Below, one piece after another: positions 1 through 7,013 of a stretch of DNA of 7,883 nt. The notes under the pieces were generated by a model that was not told the DNA's origin, searched no databases, and was given only the letters and a program-made list of their open reading frames with translations. Every line of letters begins with the position of its first letter. Position 1 is the first letter of the stretch. The DNA comes from Alphaproteobacteria bacterium (GTDB lineage Bacteria; Pseudomonadota; Alphaproteobacteria; Sphingomonadales; Sphingomonadaceae), in the NCBI GenBank assembly GCA_018970965.1, contig JAGWVG010000076.1:1-7883 (forward strand). The letters run 5' to 3'. The translations under genes and the position numbers were made by a program.

Positions 1-733
1 GATTGGGCCGGGCGCACATGTGTTGGCTGTCTGCCAGCCTTCTGTTCCTGTTTACGCCGCGATTGCGCTGATGTCGGCTGATAAGCACCGGGCGCTGCCC
101 AAGACGCTGACGATGATGGGCGGCCCCGTCGATACGCGCCGCGCGCCAACCGCCGTCAACCAATTGGCGATGGAACGGCCTTTTGCGTGGTTTGAGCATA
201 ATGTCATTGCGCGTGTGCCGCGGGGTTATCCGGGGTCAGGCCGCGAGGTGTATCCCGGCTTCCTGCAATTATCGGGCTTTATGGCTATGAATTTGGGCAA
301 CCATATGATGAGCCATTGGGAGATGTTTAAGCATCTGGTTGAAGGCGATGATGAGAGCGCCGAGGCGACCAAATCCTTTTATGATGAATATCGCTCTGTC
401 TGCGACATGACGGCGGAATTTTATCTCCAGACCATTGATGAAGTTTTCCAGCGGCATTTATTGCCCAAGGGCGAATTGATGCATCGGGGCCGTCGGGTTG
501 ATCCGTCCGCCATTACCAAAGTCGGCCTTTTGGCGATTGAGGGGGAGCGCGATGATATTTCGGGCATTGGCCAAACCAAAGCCGCGCTCGACATTGCGAC
601 CAAGCTGCCTGCCAAGCTAAAACATTATTATGTTGCGGAAGGGGTGGGCCATTACGGCATTTTCAATGGCGGCAAATGGCGCACCAAAATCGCCCCCGTG
701 GTGGAAGAGTGGATCGCCAGCCATAACGGCTAA
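1..733 (+). CDS. phaZ: Intracellular polyhydroxyalkanoate (PHB) depolymerase, C-terminal part; 5' end lies outside the window
   Basis: This enzyme breaks down stored polyhydroxyalkanoate inside the cell, at the granule surface, releasing 3-hydroxyacyl units when carbon is short. The reading frame is already open at base 2 and reads IGPGAHVLAVCQPSVPV, so the GTG at 20 is an internal Val codon and not the start. The family nucleophile is a cysteine in a lipase-box-like AVCQPS motif, here Cys at bases 32-34. The other triad members fit the Asp in GERDD (551-553) and the His in GVGHYGIFNG (650-652). Their spacing of 173 and 33 residues is close to that reported for the Ralstonia enzyme. Family members run to about 400 residues, so roughly 160-170 N-terminal residues are missing. 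The gene ends with TAA, 6 bases before the convergent DUF1232 gene, with no clear terminator between them. Family assignment is strong; polymer chain-length preference cannot be read from the sequence. Confidence 0.93.
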   Translation, partial: IGPGAHVLAVCQPSVPVYAAIALMSADKHRALPKTLTMMGGPVDTRRAPTAVNQLAMERPFAWFEHNVIARVPRGYPGSGREVYPGFLQLSGFMAMNLGNHMMSHWEMFKHLVEGDDESAEATKSFYDEYRSVCDMTAEFYLQTIDEVFQRHLLPKGELMHRGRRVDPSAITKVGLLAIEGERDDISGIGQTKAALDIATKLPAKLKHYYVAEGVGHYGIFNGGKWRTKIAPVVEEWIASHNG

Positions 734-739
734 GCGGAT

Positions 740-1117
740 TTAGCGGACAAAGCTCTGGTGTAGGGCAAGTGCTGTTCCTGCAAGTGTGATAAGCCAGATG
801 AGGATGATCGCAGTCGCGCCAGCCCGGCTGATCGGCCGCGTGCTGGCGGCCAGCGCAAGCGCCCGATTGCGGGCGTAAATGGGCGCGGGGACCAATCTCA
901 GGAACAGCCAGAGGGCTGTGGGCACGAGGATAACATCGTCCAAAAGACCTAGCACCGGTATAAAATCCGGGATCAGATCAATGGGAGACAGCGCATAAGC
1001 GGCAATGGCCAGCCCAAAGAGGCGCGCTGGCCAAGGCACATCCTTATCCCGCGCGCACAGCCAAACCGTATGCGCTTCTACTTTGAGGCTCTGCGCAATG
1101 GCTTTGAGGCGTTGCAC
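740..1117 (-). CDS. DUF1232 (YkvA-like) small membrane protein
   Basis: A 125-residue protein of unknown function. Residues 41-66 carry the DUF1232 core, including YALSPIDLIPDFIPVLG followed by LLDD, a Pro- and Asp-rich hydrophobic segment typical of this family. Hydrophobic stretches at about 30-46, 52-76 and 98-119 suggest two or three membrane segments, so an inner-membrane location is inferred. The N-terminal 25 residues are polar and basic. The start is a GTG at 1117; no other start is available upstream because an in-frame TGA lies at 1144-1142. A Shine-Dalgarno sequence is weak (GCGGG about 9 bases upstream). The gene begins 11 bases after the putA stop, so it is probably translated from the putA transcript. 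DUF1232 proteins have no agreed biochemical role, and I do not assign one. Family membership is clear; the link to proline metabolism is only positional. Confidence 0.87.
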   Translation of the reverse strand: MQRLKAIAQSLKVEAHTVWLCARDKDVPWPARLFGLAIAAYALSPIDLIPDFIPVLGLLDDVILVPTALWLFLRLVPAPIYARNRALALAASTRPISRAGATAIILIWLITLAGTALALHQSFVR

Positions 1118-1128
1118 GCTTTGGCCCG

Positions 1129-4077
1129 CTAGAGTGTCACATCATCCAGCGACAACAGACTGGCATTGCCGCCTGCACTGGTCGTGTCTGTCGACGTCAC
1201 GCGCTCGGCACAGAAGCGATGGAGATAATTGGGGCCGCCCGCCTTGGGGCCGGTGCCCGAAAGGCCCTCACCACCAAAAGGCTGGCTTCCGACAATGGCA
1301 CCAATCATCGATCGATTGACGTAGAGATTGCCAACCTTGGCCAAGGCTTCCACTTCATCTGCGGTGCGTGCAATGCGGCTGTGGAGGCCCATGGTCAGGC
1401 CAAAGCCCTTGGCATTAACCGCGTTGATTGTTGCCGCCAGATCGCCCGCTTTCCATGTCGCGACATGGAGAATGGGGCCAAACCATTCGGCATCCAGCTC
1501 TGCCACATTGGCCAATTCGATAATTGTCGGCGGCACGAACTGGCCTTGGTTGGGGACATCAACGCAATGCACCCAACGCGCCTTTTGACTGTCGCGATAG
1601 GCCATCAGCTTGTCATAAGCGGCTTGGTCGATCACCGGGCCGACATCAGTGGCGGGGTCTGCCGGGTCGCCCACAATCAGTGCATCCATCGCGCCACGCA
1701 GCATCTCTAATGTGCGCTCAGCGATATCGTCTTGCAGCAACAACACTCGCAATGCTGAACAGCGCTGACCTGCCGAGCGGAAGGCCGATATGACAACATC
1801 CTGCACCACCTGTTCGGGCAGAGCCGTTGAATCGACAATCATCGCATTTATCCCGCCGGTTTCTGCGATGAGCGGGATCAGCGGACGGCTTTCATCTTCC
1901 AGCAAGCTCCGCGCGATCCGCTTTGCGGTTGCGGTTGAGCCCGTAAAGGCCACACCGGCAATGCGCGGGTCGCTGGTCAGCGCTGCACCAATTTCTGGCC
2001 CACCGGGGGCAAGGATCAAAGCGTCCGCTGGGATGCCAGCCTGATGTGCCAGTCGCACAGCTTGCGCTGCAATGCGGGGCGTTTGCGGCGCGGGCTTGGC
2101 AATCACGCTATTGCCCGTGACCAAAGCGGCGGCGACTTGGCCCAAGAAAATGGCAAGTGGGAAATTCCAAGGCGCAATGCAGACCCAAACACCGCGGCCT
2201 TCATAGCGCAGCACATTGCGCTCTCCTGTTGGCCCGGGCAGTTCAACTTGCATGAGGCCATTGCGTGCCTGATCGGCATAATAACGGCAAAAATCGACGG
2301 CTTCGCGCACTTCACCCAAGGCATCGCCAAGTGTTTTGCGCGCTTCCTTGACCAGCAGCGCCATTAAGGGCGTGCGCTGCTCTTCCAGAAGGTCAGCAAG
2401 CCGGTCCAAAGCATCAGCACGCGCGCTGATTGGCATGGCCGACCATCGCGCAAAGCCTGTCAGGGCAAGGTCGACGGCATCTGCGGGGGCAGGCTGTGGC
2501 TCTGCTGCGAGCGGGGTGGTGGCAATGTCGTGCGCAACATCGGCCAGAATGGCCTTGTCTTGCAAATCAATGCCCATGCTGTTGCGGCGCGCGCCGAACA
2601 AATCGATGGGCAACGGAATGGCGGCATGGCGCTGCCCCCCAGTTGCGCGGATTTTCTCAACTGGGTCGGCCAACAAGTCGGCATCACTGACATGCTCATC
2701 GGCAAGTTGATGAACAAAGCTGCTGTTCGCGCCATTTTCTAACAAGCGGCGGACAAGATAAGCCAGCAAATCGCGGTGTCCGCCAACCGGCGCATAGATG
2801 CGGCAATGATAGCCTTCGCGCTGGACAAGATCTTCATACAGCCCATCGCCCATGCCGTGCAGACGTTGGAACTCAAAATCGCGCGTTTCGCCCGCCCATT
2901 CAAGGATGGAGGCGACAGACAGCGCGTTATGCGTGGCAAAGGCCGGGTAGATATTCTTGGCGCGCAGCATATCGCGGGCGCAAGCCAGCCAGCTGACATC
3001 GGTCGCCGCTTTGCGAGTGAATAGAGGGTAATCGTCCAGCCCCCATTCCTGCGTGCGTTTGATTTCGCTGTCCCAATAAGCGCCCTTTACCAGACGCACA
3101 GCCATGCGGCGGCTGGTCTCTGCCCCCAAGGCATCCGCCCATTGGATGACGGCGGGTGCGCGCTTGGAATAGGCCTGCACGGCCATGCCCAGCCCATCCC
3201 AGCCCCGCAATTCAGGGTGGCGGGCGGCGTGCGCGATAATCTCAAGGCTCATTTCCAGTCGCTCGGATTCCTCAGCATCGACCGTCAGCGCAATGCCGCG
3301 TCGGGCGGCCGCCAAGCACAGCGTTTCCAGCAGATCAGAGAGCATCGGAACGCAGCGATCCCAATGTGCGACTTCATAGCGAGGGTGAAGCGCGGAGAGC
3401 TTGACTGAAACGCTGTGCCCTTCGCCCGTCTTTTCAATCGCGTCGAGATAAGAGGCAAAATACCGCTCGCCATCTGCAAAGGTCCGCGCCGCCTCTCCCA
3501 GCATGTCGAACGACGCAACAAAACCCTTATGTTCGGGCTGCGCCATGCGTTTACTTGCCTCTTCAATGGTCCGGCCCATCACGAAGATTTCGCCCATCAT
3601 CCGCATTGCTGCGCCCACGGCCTGACGGACAAAGGGCTCACCCGCGCGTGCGATGAGGCGGCGGAGTGTGCCCGCTTCTTCCTTGTCACTGACCAAAGCG
3701 CGGCCAATGACAAGGCCCCATGTGGCGGAATTGACGAGCGTCGAGTGAGATTTGCCGCTATGCGCCCGCCAATTGGCATCGCCCAATTTATCGGCAATCA
3801 GCGCGTCCGCCGTTTCCGGGTCGGGCACGCGCAAAAAAGCTTCGGCAAGCGACAGCAGCGCGACGCCTTCTTGCGTGTTGAGCCGATATTCATTGAGGAA
3901 TTGATTCACCCACCCGCTTGATTGCGCGCGCCGCAGATCTGCGAGCAACCCACTGGCGCGCGCGACAATGCGGTTGCGCTCTTCCGGGCTGACGGCGGCC
4001 CGGGCAATCAGGGGCTGAAGAACGGCGGGTTCTGCGGCTCTGTGAAGGCTGCGCATGAGCGACGTTGCGGAATCCAT
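1129..4077 (-). CDS. putA: Bifunctional proline dehydrogenase / L-glutamate-gamma-semialdehyde (P5C) dehydrogenase PutA, short form
   Basis: PutA oxidises proline to pyrroline-5-carboxylate with FAD, passing electrons to the membrane quinone pool, and then oxidises the semialdehyde to glutamate with NAD+. The 982 residues fall into an N-terminal helical arm (about 1-110), a proline dehydrogenase barrel (about 180-460) and an aldehyde dehydrogenase domain (about 535-955). Visible barrel motifs are VSVKLSAL (K226), [12 protein letters not shown] (D267), RLVKGAYWD (328-336) and RRLLENGAN (443-451), whose Arg pair binds the proline carboxylate in the family. The second domain shows APWNFP (635-640), FTGSTA (711-716), AETGG with Glu739, and [10 protein letters not shown] with nucleophile Cys773. 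It lacks the N-terminal ribbon-helix-helix domain of enteric PutA and any long C-terminal extension, so it matches the roughly 1000-residue catalytic-only class and should not regulate itself. The ATG at 4077 was chosen because it includes the whole arm; its ribosome site is weak. The gene is divergent from the MaoC-type gene. Confidence 0.97.
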   Translation of the reverse strand: MDSATSLMRSLHRAAEPAVLQPLIARAAVSPEERNRIVARASGLLADLRRAQSSGWVNQFLNEYRLNTQEGVALLSLAEAFLRVPDPETADALIADKLGDANWRAHSGKSHSTLVNSATWGLVIGRALVSDKEEAGTLRRLIARAGEPFVRQAVGAAMRMMGEIFVMGRTIEEASKRMAQPEHKGFVASFDMLGEAARTFADGERYFASYLDAIEKTGEGHSVSVKLSALHPRYEVAHWDRCVPMLSDLLETLCLAAARRGIALTVDAEESERLEMSLEIIAHAARHPELRGWDGLGMAVQAYSKRAPAVIQWADALGAETSRRMAVRLVKGAYWDSEIKRTQEWGLDDYPLFTRKAATDVSWLACARDMLRAKNIYPAFATHNALSVASILEWAGETRDFEFQRLHGMGDGLYEDLVQREGYHCRIYAPVGGHRDLLAYLVRRLLENGANSSFVHQLADEHVSDADLLADPVEKIRATGGQRHAAIPLPIDLFGARRNSMGIDLQDKAILADVAHDIATTPLAAEPQPAPADAVDLALTGFARWSAMPISARADALDRLADLLEEQRTPLMALLVKEARKTLGDALGEVREAVDFCRYYADQARNGLMQVELPGPTGERNVLRYEGRGVWVCIAPWNFPLAIFLGQVAAALVTGNSVIAKPAPQTPRIAAQAVRLAHQAGIPADALILAPGGPEIGAALTSDPRIAGVAFTGSTATAKRIARSLLEDESRPLIPLIAETGGINAMIVDSTALPEQVVQDVVISAFRSAGQRCSALRVLLLQDDIAERTLEMLRGAMDALIVGDPADPATDVGPVIDQAAYDKLMAYRDSQKARWVHCVDVPNQGQFVPPTIIELANVAELDAEWFGPILHVATWKAGDLAATINAVNAKGFGLTMGLHSRIARTADEVEALAKVGNLYVNRSMIGAIVGSQPFGGEGLSGTGPKAGGPNYLHRFCAERVTSTDTTSAGGNASLLSLDDVTL

Positions 4078-4170
4078 AGCTTTTGACTCTAAATGAATGA
4101 AGGCCCTAAATCCCGTGTGGGACTCGCGCCGCTGTAATAATGTTGCGCGCCTTTAGCGAGAGGAAAGCTT
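4078..4170. promoter_or_regulatory. Divergent intergenic region between putA and the MaoC-type gene
   Basis: These 93 bases must hold the start signals for both putA (leftward) and the hydratase-thiolase pair (rightward). On the + strand, TTGACT at 4083-4088 is a good -35 match, with a weak TAAATC -10 at 4107-4112 (18-base spacing). A TAATAAT at 4135-4141 resembles a -10 box but has no good -35 in front of it. A short inverted repeat, TCCC-GTGT-GGGA, sits at 4111-4122 and could be an operator or chance. For the rightward gene, GAGAGGA at 4158-4164 is a clear ribosome site 6 bases before its ATG. For putA I see no convincing hexamer pair and only a weak AGAG about 9 bases before the start. Existence of promoters here is required by gene orientation; the exact elements are tentative. 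Confidence 0.45.
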
Positions 4171-4629
4171 ATGCCTGTTGTGAGCAAAGAGGAACTTTTT
4201 GGTCTTGTTGGCAAAGACGTAGGGACGTCTGAATGGATGCTGATCGATCAAGATCGCGTCAATAAATTCGCCGAAGCCACTGGGGATTTTCAGTTCATCC
4301 ATGTCGATCCGGAACGTGCCAAGCTGACGCCCTTTGGCGGGCCGATTGCGCACGGCTTTTTATCGCTATCGCTGCTGCCCGTGTTGACGGCGCAAGCAGA
4401 TTTGCCGCGCCTCGACGGGATTAAGATGGGCGTGAACTATGGCGGCAACAAAACCCGCTTCATCGCGCCAGTGAAAGTGGGCAAGCGCGTGCGCGGCCAC
4501 TTCAAAATGCTTGCGCTCGAAGAAAAGCGCCCCGGCCAATTCCAGCAGACAATGGAATTTACGCTGGAAATTGAAGGTGAGGATAAGCCCGCCTTGATGG
4601 CCGAGTGGATCACTCAATTTTTTGTCTGA
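4171..4629 (+). CDS. MaoC-family hot-dog dehydratase, probable (R)-specific enoyl-CoA hydratase
   Basis: A 152-residue, single-domain hot-dog protein expected to be cytoplasmic. The hydratase-2 signature is visible: GDFQFIHVD with Asp39 and His44 spaced exactly as the catalytic Asp/His pair of (R)-enoyl-CoA hydratases, followed by FGGPIAHGFLSLSLL (55-69), the family's hydrophobic central helix. The strand region VNYGGNKTRFIAPV (88-101) and a closing strand at 140-152 complete the fold, and the length is normal for the family. It would hydrate trans-2-enoyl-CoA to (R)-3-hydroxyacyl-CoA or act in reverse; in many bacteria such enzymes link beta-oxidation to PHA synthesis. NodN-like members of unknown substrate share the same pattern, so the substrate is uncertain. 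The start ATG has a clear GAGAGGA ribosome site 6 bases upstream. The thiolase follows after 38 bases, suggesting a shared acyl-CoA pathway and probably partial co-transcription. Confidence 0.88.
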   Translation: MPVVSKEELFGLVGKDVGTSEWMLIDQDRVNKFAEATGDFQFIHVDPERAKLTPFGGPIAHGFLSLSLLPVLTAQADLPRLDGIKMGVNYGGNKTRFIAPVKVGKRVRGHFKMLALEEKRPGQFQQTMEFTLEIEGEDKPALMAEWITQFFV

Positions 4630-4644
4630 TTGGCAGACTTTTTT
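4624..4644 (+). terminator. Small hairpin with T-tract at the end of the MaoC-type gene
   Basis: GTCTG (4624-4628) and CAGAC (4634-4638) form a perfect 5-bp stem around the loop ATTGG, followed at once by TTTTTT (4639-4644). The hairpin includes the stop codon of the hydratase gene. It has the layout of an intrinsic terminator, but the stem is short, so it may only attenuate read-through to the thiolase, or be chance. Confidence 0.4.
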
Positions 4645-4667
4645 AATATCGTTCTCAGGAGAATTTC

Positions 4668-5846
4668 ATGCGTAGTGCCGTTATTGTATCGACCGCCCGC
4701 ACGCCGATTGGCCGTGCCTATCGCGGCGCGTTCAACATCACGCCCTCGCCGACATTGTCGGCCTATTCGATCCGCGCGGCGGTGGAGCGTGCTGGGATTG
4801 ATCCGGCAGAGGTGGATGATCTGTGCTGGGGGTCAGCCCTGCAACAAGGCAGCCAGGCGGGCAACACGGCGCGCACGGCACTGCTGCGGGCGGGGCTGCC
4901 GGTGACAGTGCCGGGCATGACGATTGACCGTCAATGTTCGTCTGGCCTGATGGCGATTGCGACAGCAGCCAAGCAGATCATCGTCGACAACATGGACATT
5001 TGCGTTGGCGGCGGTGTGGAATCGATCAGCTTGGTGCAAACGCCCGAAATGCGCGTCGCCCCTGATCCTGAGCTGCTGAAGATGCACAAGGACATTTACA
5101 TGCCCATGTTGCAGACGGCTGAAGTGGTCGCCGCGCGCTATAAGATCAGCCGTGATCGTCAGGACGAATATGGCTTGCAATCGCAACAGCGCACCGCTGC
5201 TGCCCAAGCAGCTGGCAAGTTTGATGACGAAATTGTTGCCTGCACCGCAACTATGGCCGTCACCAACAAGGAAACCGGCGAAGTTTCGCAAAAAGAAATC
5301 ACGCTGAACAAGGATGAGGGCAATCGTGCGGATACCACGCTTGAGGGCCTGAAGGCGCTCAAGCCGGTTCTGGGGCCGGATATGCACATCACGGCAGGCA
5401 ATGCCAGCCAGTTGTCGGACGGCTCTTCGGCCAGCGTGCTGATGGAAGAATCGGTTGCCGCGAAAAAGGGCCTCAAGCCGCTGGGCCGTTATGTTGGCAT
5501 GGCCGTTGCAGGCACTGAGCCCGATGAAATGGGCATTGGCCCCGTCTTTGCCATTCCCAAGCTGCTGCAGCGTTATGGCCTGAAAATGGATGATATCGGC
5601 CTGTGGGAATTGAATGAAGCCTTTGCGGTGCAGGTGCTGTATTGTGCCGACAAGCTGGGCATTCCGATGGATCGCCTGAACGTCAATGGTGGCGCCATTT
5701 CAATTGGCCACCCCTATGGCATGTCGGGCGCGCGCATGGTTGGCCACGCGCTGATCGAGGGCAAGCGCCGCGGCGCCAAATATGTCGTCATCACCATGTG
5801 CATTGGTGGTGGTCAGGGCGCAGCAGGTCTTTTCGAAGTCCTCTAA
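4668..5846 (+). CDS. Acetyl-CoA acetyltransferase / 3-ketoacyl-CoA thiolase family protein
   Basis: A 392-residue type II thiolase, cytoplasmic, of normal family length. Thiolases cleave 3-ketoacyl-CoA with CoA to release acetyl-CoA, or run in reverse to condense two acyl-CoAs. The nucleophilic cysteine is Cys90 in DRQCSSG, the NEAFA motif lies at 316-320, the catalytic His348 is in [16 protein letters not shown], and the second catalytic Cys378 is in [11 protein letters not shown] near the C-terminus. All four family blocks are intact, so the enzyme should be active. The third block reads GHPYGMSG where well-known members have GHPLGASG or similar, a variant worth noting for substrate choice. 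The start is fixed by AGGAGAA at 4657-4663, 4 bases before ATG. It follows the MaoC-type gene by 38 bases and ends before a strong terminator. Whether it is biosynthetic (PHA-type), degradative (FadA-type) or acts on another acyl-CoA cannot be decided from sequence alone, so no gene symbol is given. Confidence 0.93.
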   Translation: MRSAVIVSTARTPIGRAYRGAFNITPSPTLSAYSIRAAVERAGIDPAEVDDLCWGSALQQGSQAGNTARTALLRAGLPVTVPGMTIDRQCSSGLMAIATAAKQIIVDNMDICVGGGVESISLVQTPEMRVAPDPELLKMHKDIYMPMLQTAEVVAARYKISRDRQDEYGLQSQQRTAAAQAAGKFDDEIVACTATMAVTNKETGEVSQKEITLNKDEGNRADTTLEGLKALKPVLGPDMHITAGNASQLSDGSSASVLMEESVAAKKGLKPLGRYVGMAVAGTEPDEMGIGPVFAIPKLLQRYGLKMDDIGLWELNEAFAVQVLYCADKLGIPMDRLNVNGGAISIGHPYGMSGARMVGHALIEGKRRGAKYVVITMCIGGGQGAAGLFEVL

Positions 5847-5868
5847 ACCAAGCTGACTTTTGCATGCG

Positions 5869-5910
5869 AAGGGGCGGTTGCCAAAAGCGGCAGCCGCCTC
5901 TTTGTGTTTT
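5869..5910 (+). terminator. Intrinsic terminator after the thiolase gene
   Basis: GGCGGTTGCC (5873-5882) pairs with GGCAGCCGCC (5889-5898) over 10 bp with one G-U pair, around the loop AAAAGC. Flanking AAGG and TCTT can extend the stem to about 14 bp. It is followed by a T-rich run, TTTGTGTTTT, ending at 5910. It lies 22 bases after the thiolase stop and 27 bases before the recF start. It is the clearest terminator in the window and should end the hydratase-thiolase transcript. Confidence 0.8.
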
Positions 5911-5937
5911 CAGCCAGAGCCGCTTAGAGACACTGGC

Positions 5938-7002
5938 GTGACATTGACGCGCCTCAGCCTGACCAATTTTAGGTCTTACCCGGATTGTGTTGTGACGCCC
6001 GGGCCCGGCCTGGTTGTGCTAACGGGTGAAAATGGCGCGGGCAAAACCAATATATTGGAAGCTGTTTCGCTTCTTGTCCCCGGGCGTGGTTTGCGCGGGG
6101 CCGCGCTGTCGGACATTGCCCGCCAAGGCGGTGGCGGTGGCTTTGCCGTTGCCGCGCGGTTGGGGGATGTTGAATTGGGCACAGGCACGCGTGCAGAAGC
6201 GCCTGAGCGCCGGATTGTGCGGATTAATGGTGCGACTGCCGCTGCAAATGATTTGGCAGAATGGGTGTCGGCGCTTTGGCTGACGCCTGCGATGGACCGG
6301 CTATTTTTAGAAGGTGCGAGCGAGAGACGGCGCTTTTTGGACCGCTTGGTTCTGGCGCTTGTCCCCAGCCATGCGAGCCATGCGAGCCGTTATGAGGCAG
6401 CGATGCGCCAACGCAACCGGCTCTTGTCCGATGATCATCCGGCTGACCCCGAATGGCTAACCGCACTTGAGGCGCAAATGGCAACGCATGGTCAGGCCTT
6501 GGCCGAGGCGCGTCTTCAATTGGCGATGGCATTAGGCGCGCGCTTGGCGGCGCAACCCGATGGCCCCTTTGCGCGTGCTGGTTTGCAGATTGAGGGCGGA
6601 GAGATCGCGCCTGATTTTGTCGATCAGCTTCGCCGAAATCGCCCGCGTGATGCGGCGGCGGGGCGGACGTTGCTGGGCCCGCATCGGATGGATCTGGCGG
6701 TGACTCATTTGGGCAAGGGGCAGGCTGCGGCACGTTGTTCAACTGGAGAACAAAAAGCTCTGCTCTTGGGTATTGTGCTGGCCCATGCCGAGCTGGTGGC
6801 CGAGAGGCTGGGGCGTGCGCCGCTATTGCTGCTCGATGAGGTTGCCGCGCATCTCGATCCGCTGCGGCGTGCCGCCCTATTTGATCGATTGGCGGCCAAT
6901 GGCGGTCAGGTGTGGATGACAGGGACCGAACCGAGCCTGTTTGCAGAAGCTGGGCCACAGGCAACTCGGCTGCGTGTGGCAGAGGGGCAAGTGCTGGCTT
7001 AA
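5938..7002 (+). CDS. recF: DNA replication and repair protein RecF
   Basis: RecF is a cytoplasmic SMC/ABC-like ATPase that, with RecO and RecR, loads RecA onto gapped single-stranded DNA during recombination repair. With the GTG start at 5938 the protein has 354 residues, close to the usual RecF length. The N-terminus reads [14 protein letters not shown], the typical family opening. The Walker A motif GENGAGKTN is at about 30-38 with Lys36, the ABC signature [11 protein letters not shown] is at 268-278, Walker B PLLLLDEV is at 295-302, and the D-loop Asp is at 307. The frame stays open upstream to a TTG at 5860, but those 26 codons run through the terminator hairpin and resemble nothing in RecF, so GTG 5938 is preferred; a weak AGAGA lies 7 bases before it. 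The neighbours are not dnaA, dnaN or gyrB, so the gene is outside the classic replication cluster. The last codons overlap the convergent regulator gene. Confidence 0.95.
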   Translation: MTLTRLSLTNFRSYPDCVVTPGPGLVVLTGENGAGKTNILEAVSLLVPGRGLRGAALSDIARQGGGGGFAVAARLGDVELGTGTRAEAPERRIVRINGATAAANDLAEWVSALWLTPAMDRLFLEGASERRRFLDRLVLALVPSHASHASRYEAAMRQRNRLLSDDHPADPEWLTALEAQMATHGQALAEARLQLAMALGARLAAQPDGPFARAGLQIEGGEIAPDFVDQLRRNRPRDAAAGRTLLGPHRMDLAVTHLGKGQAAARCSTGEQKALLLGIVLAHAELVAERLGRAPLLLLDEVAAHLDPLRRAALFDRLAANGGQVWMTGTEPSLFAEAGPQATRLRVAEGQVLA

Positions 7003-7013
7003 GCCAGTGTTTT
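6989..7013 (+). terminator. Palindrome at the recF / regulator junction, possible weak terminator
   Basis: CTGGCTTAAGCCAG (6994-7007) is a perfect 14-base palindrome whose centre TTAA contains both convergent stop codons. In RNA it would make a 5-bp stem with a 4-base loop, extendable by G-U and A-U pairs into AAGTG/TGTTT. On the + strand it runs into TGTTTT, so it may weakly terminate recF transcripts. On the - strand no T-run follows, so it is not an obvious terminator for the regulator gene. Confidence 0.35.

Noticed and set aside
20..22. GTG at 20 as the start of phaZ
   Set aside because: The frame is open to the window edge, the upstream residues IGPGAH fit the family, and starting here would remove most of the hydrolase fold before the nucleophile.
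3415..3921. 168-codon plus-strand frame opposite putA
   Set aside because: It is antisense to the N-terminal half of putA, which is clearly coding. No ribosome site or domain supports it.
4622..4649. Possible promoter for the thiolase (TTGTCT at 4622-4627 and TAATAT at 4644-4649)
   Set aside because: Each hexamer matches only 4 of 6 bases, spacing is 16, and the implied transcription start would fall on the ribosome site, leaving almost no leader.
4833..5387. 184-codon minus-strand frame opposite the thiolase
   Set aside because: It is antisense to the conserved thiolase core, and its His- and Arg-rich translation shows no family pattern.
5860..5937. 26-codon N-terminal extension of recF starting at TTG 5860
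   Set aside because: It runs through the thiolase terminator hairpin and matches no RecF N-terminus, while GTG 5938 gives the usual opening [13 protein letters not shown].
6224..6964. Long open frame (246 codons) on the minus strand opposite recF
   Set aside because: It lies entirely within recF, whose full set of ATPase motifs is intact. The translation is a Pro-, Arg-, Ala- and His-rich string with no recognisable domain, as expected from the antisense of a GC-rich gene.
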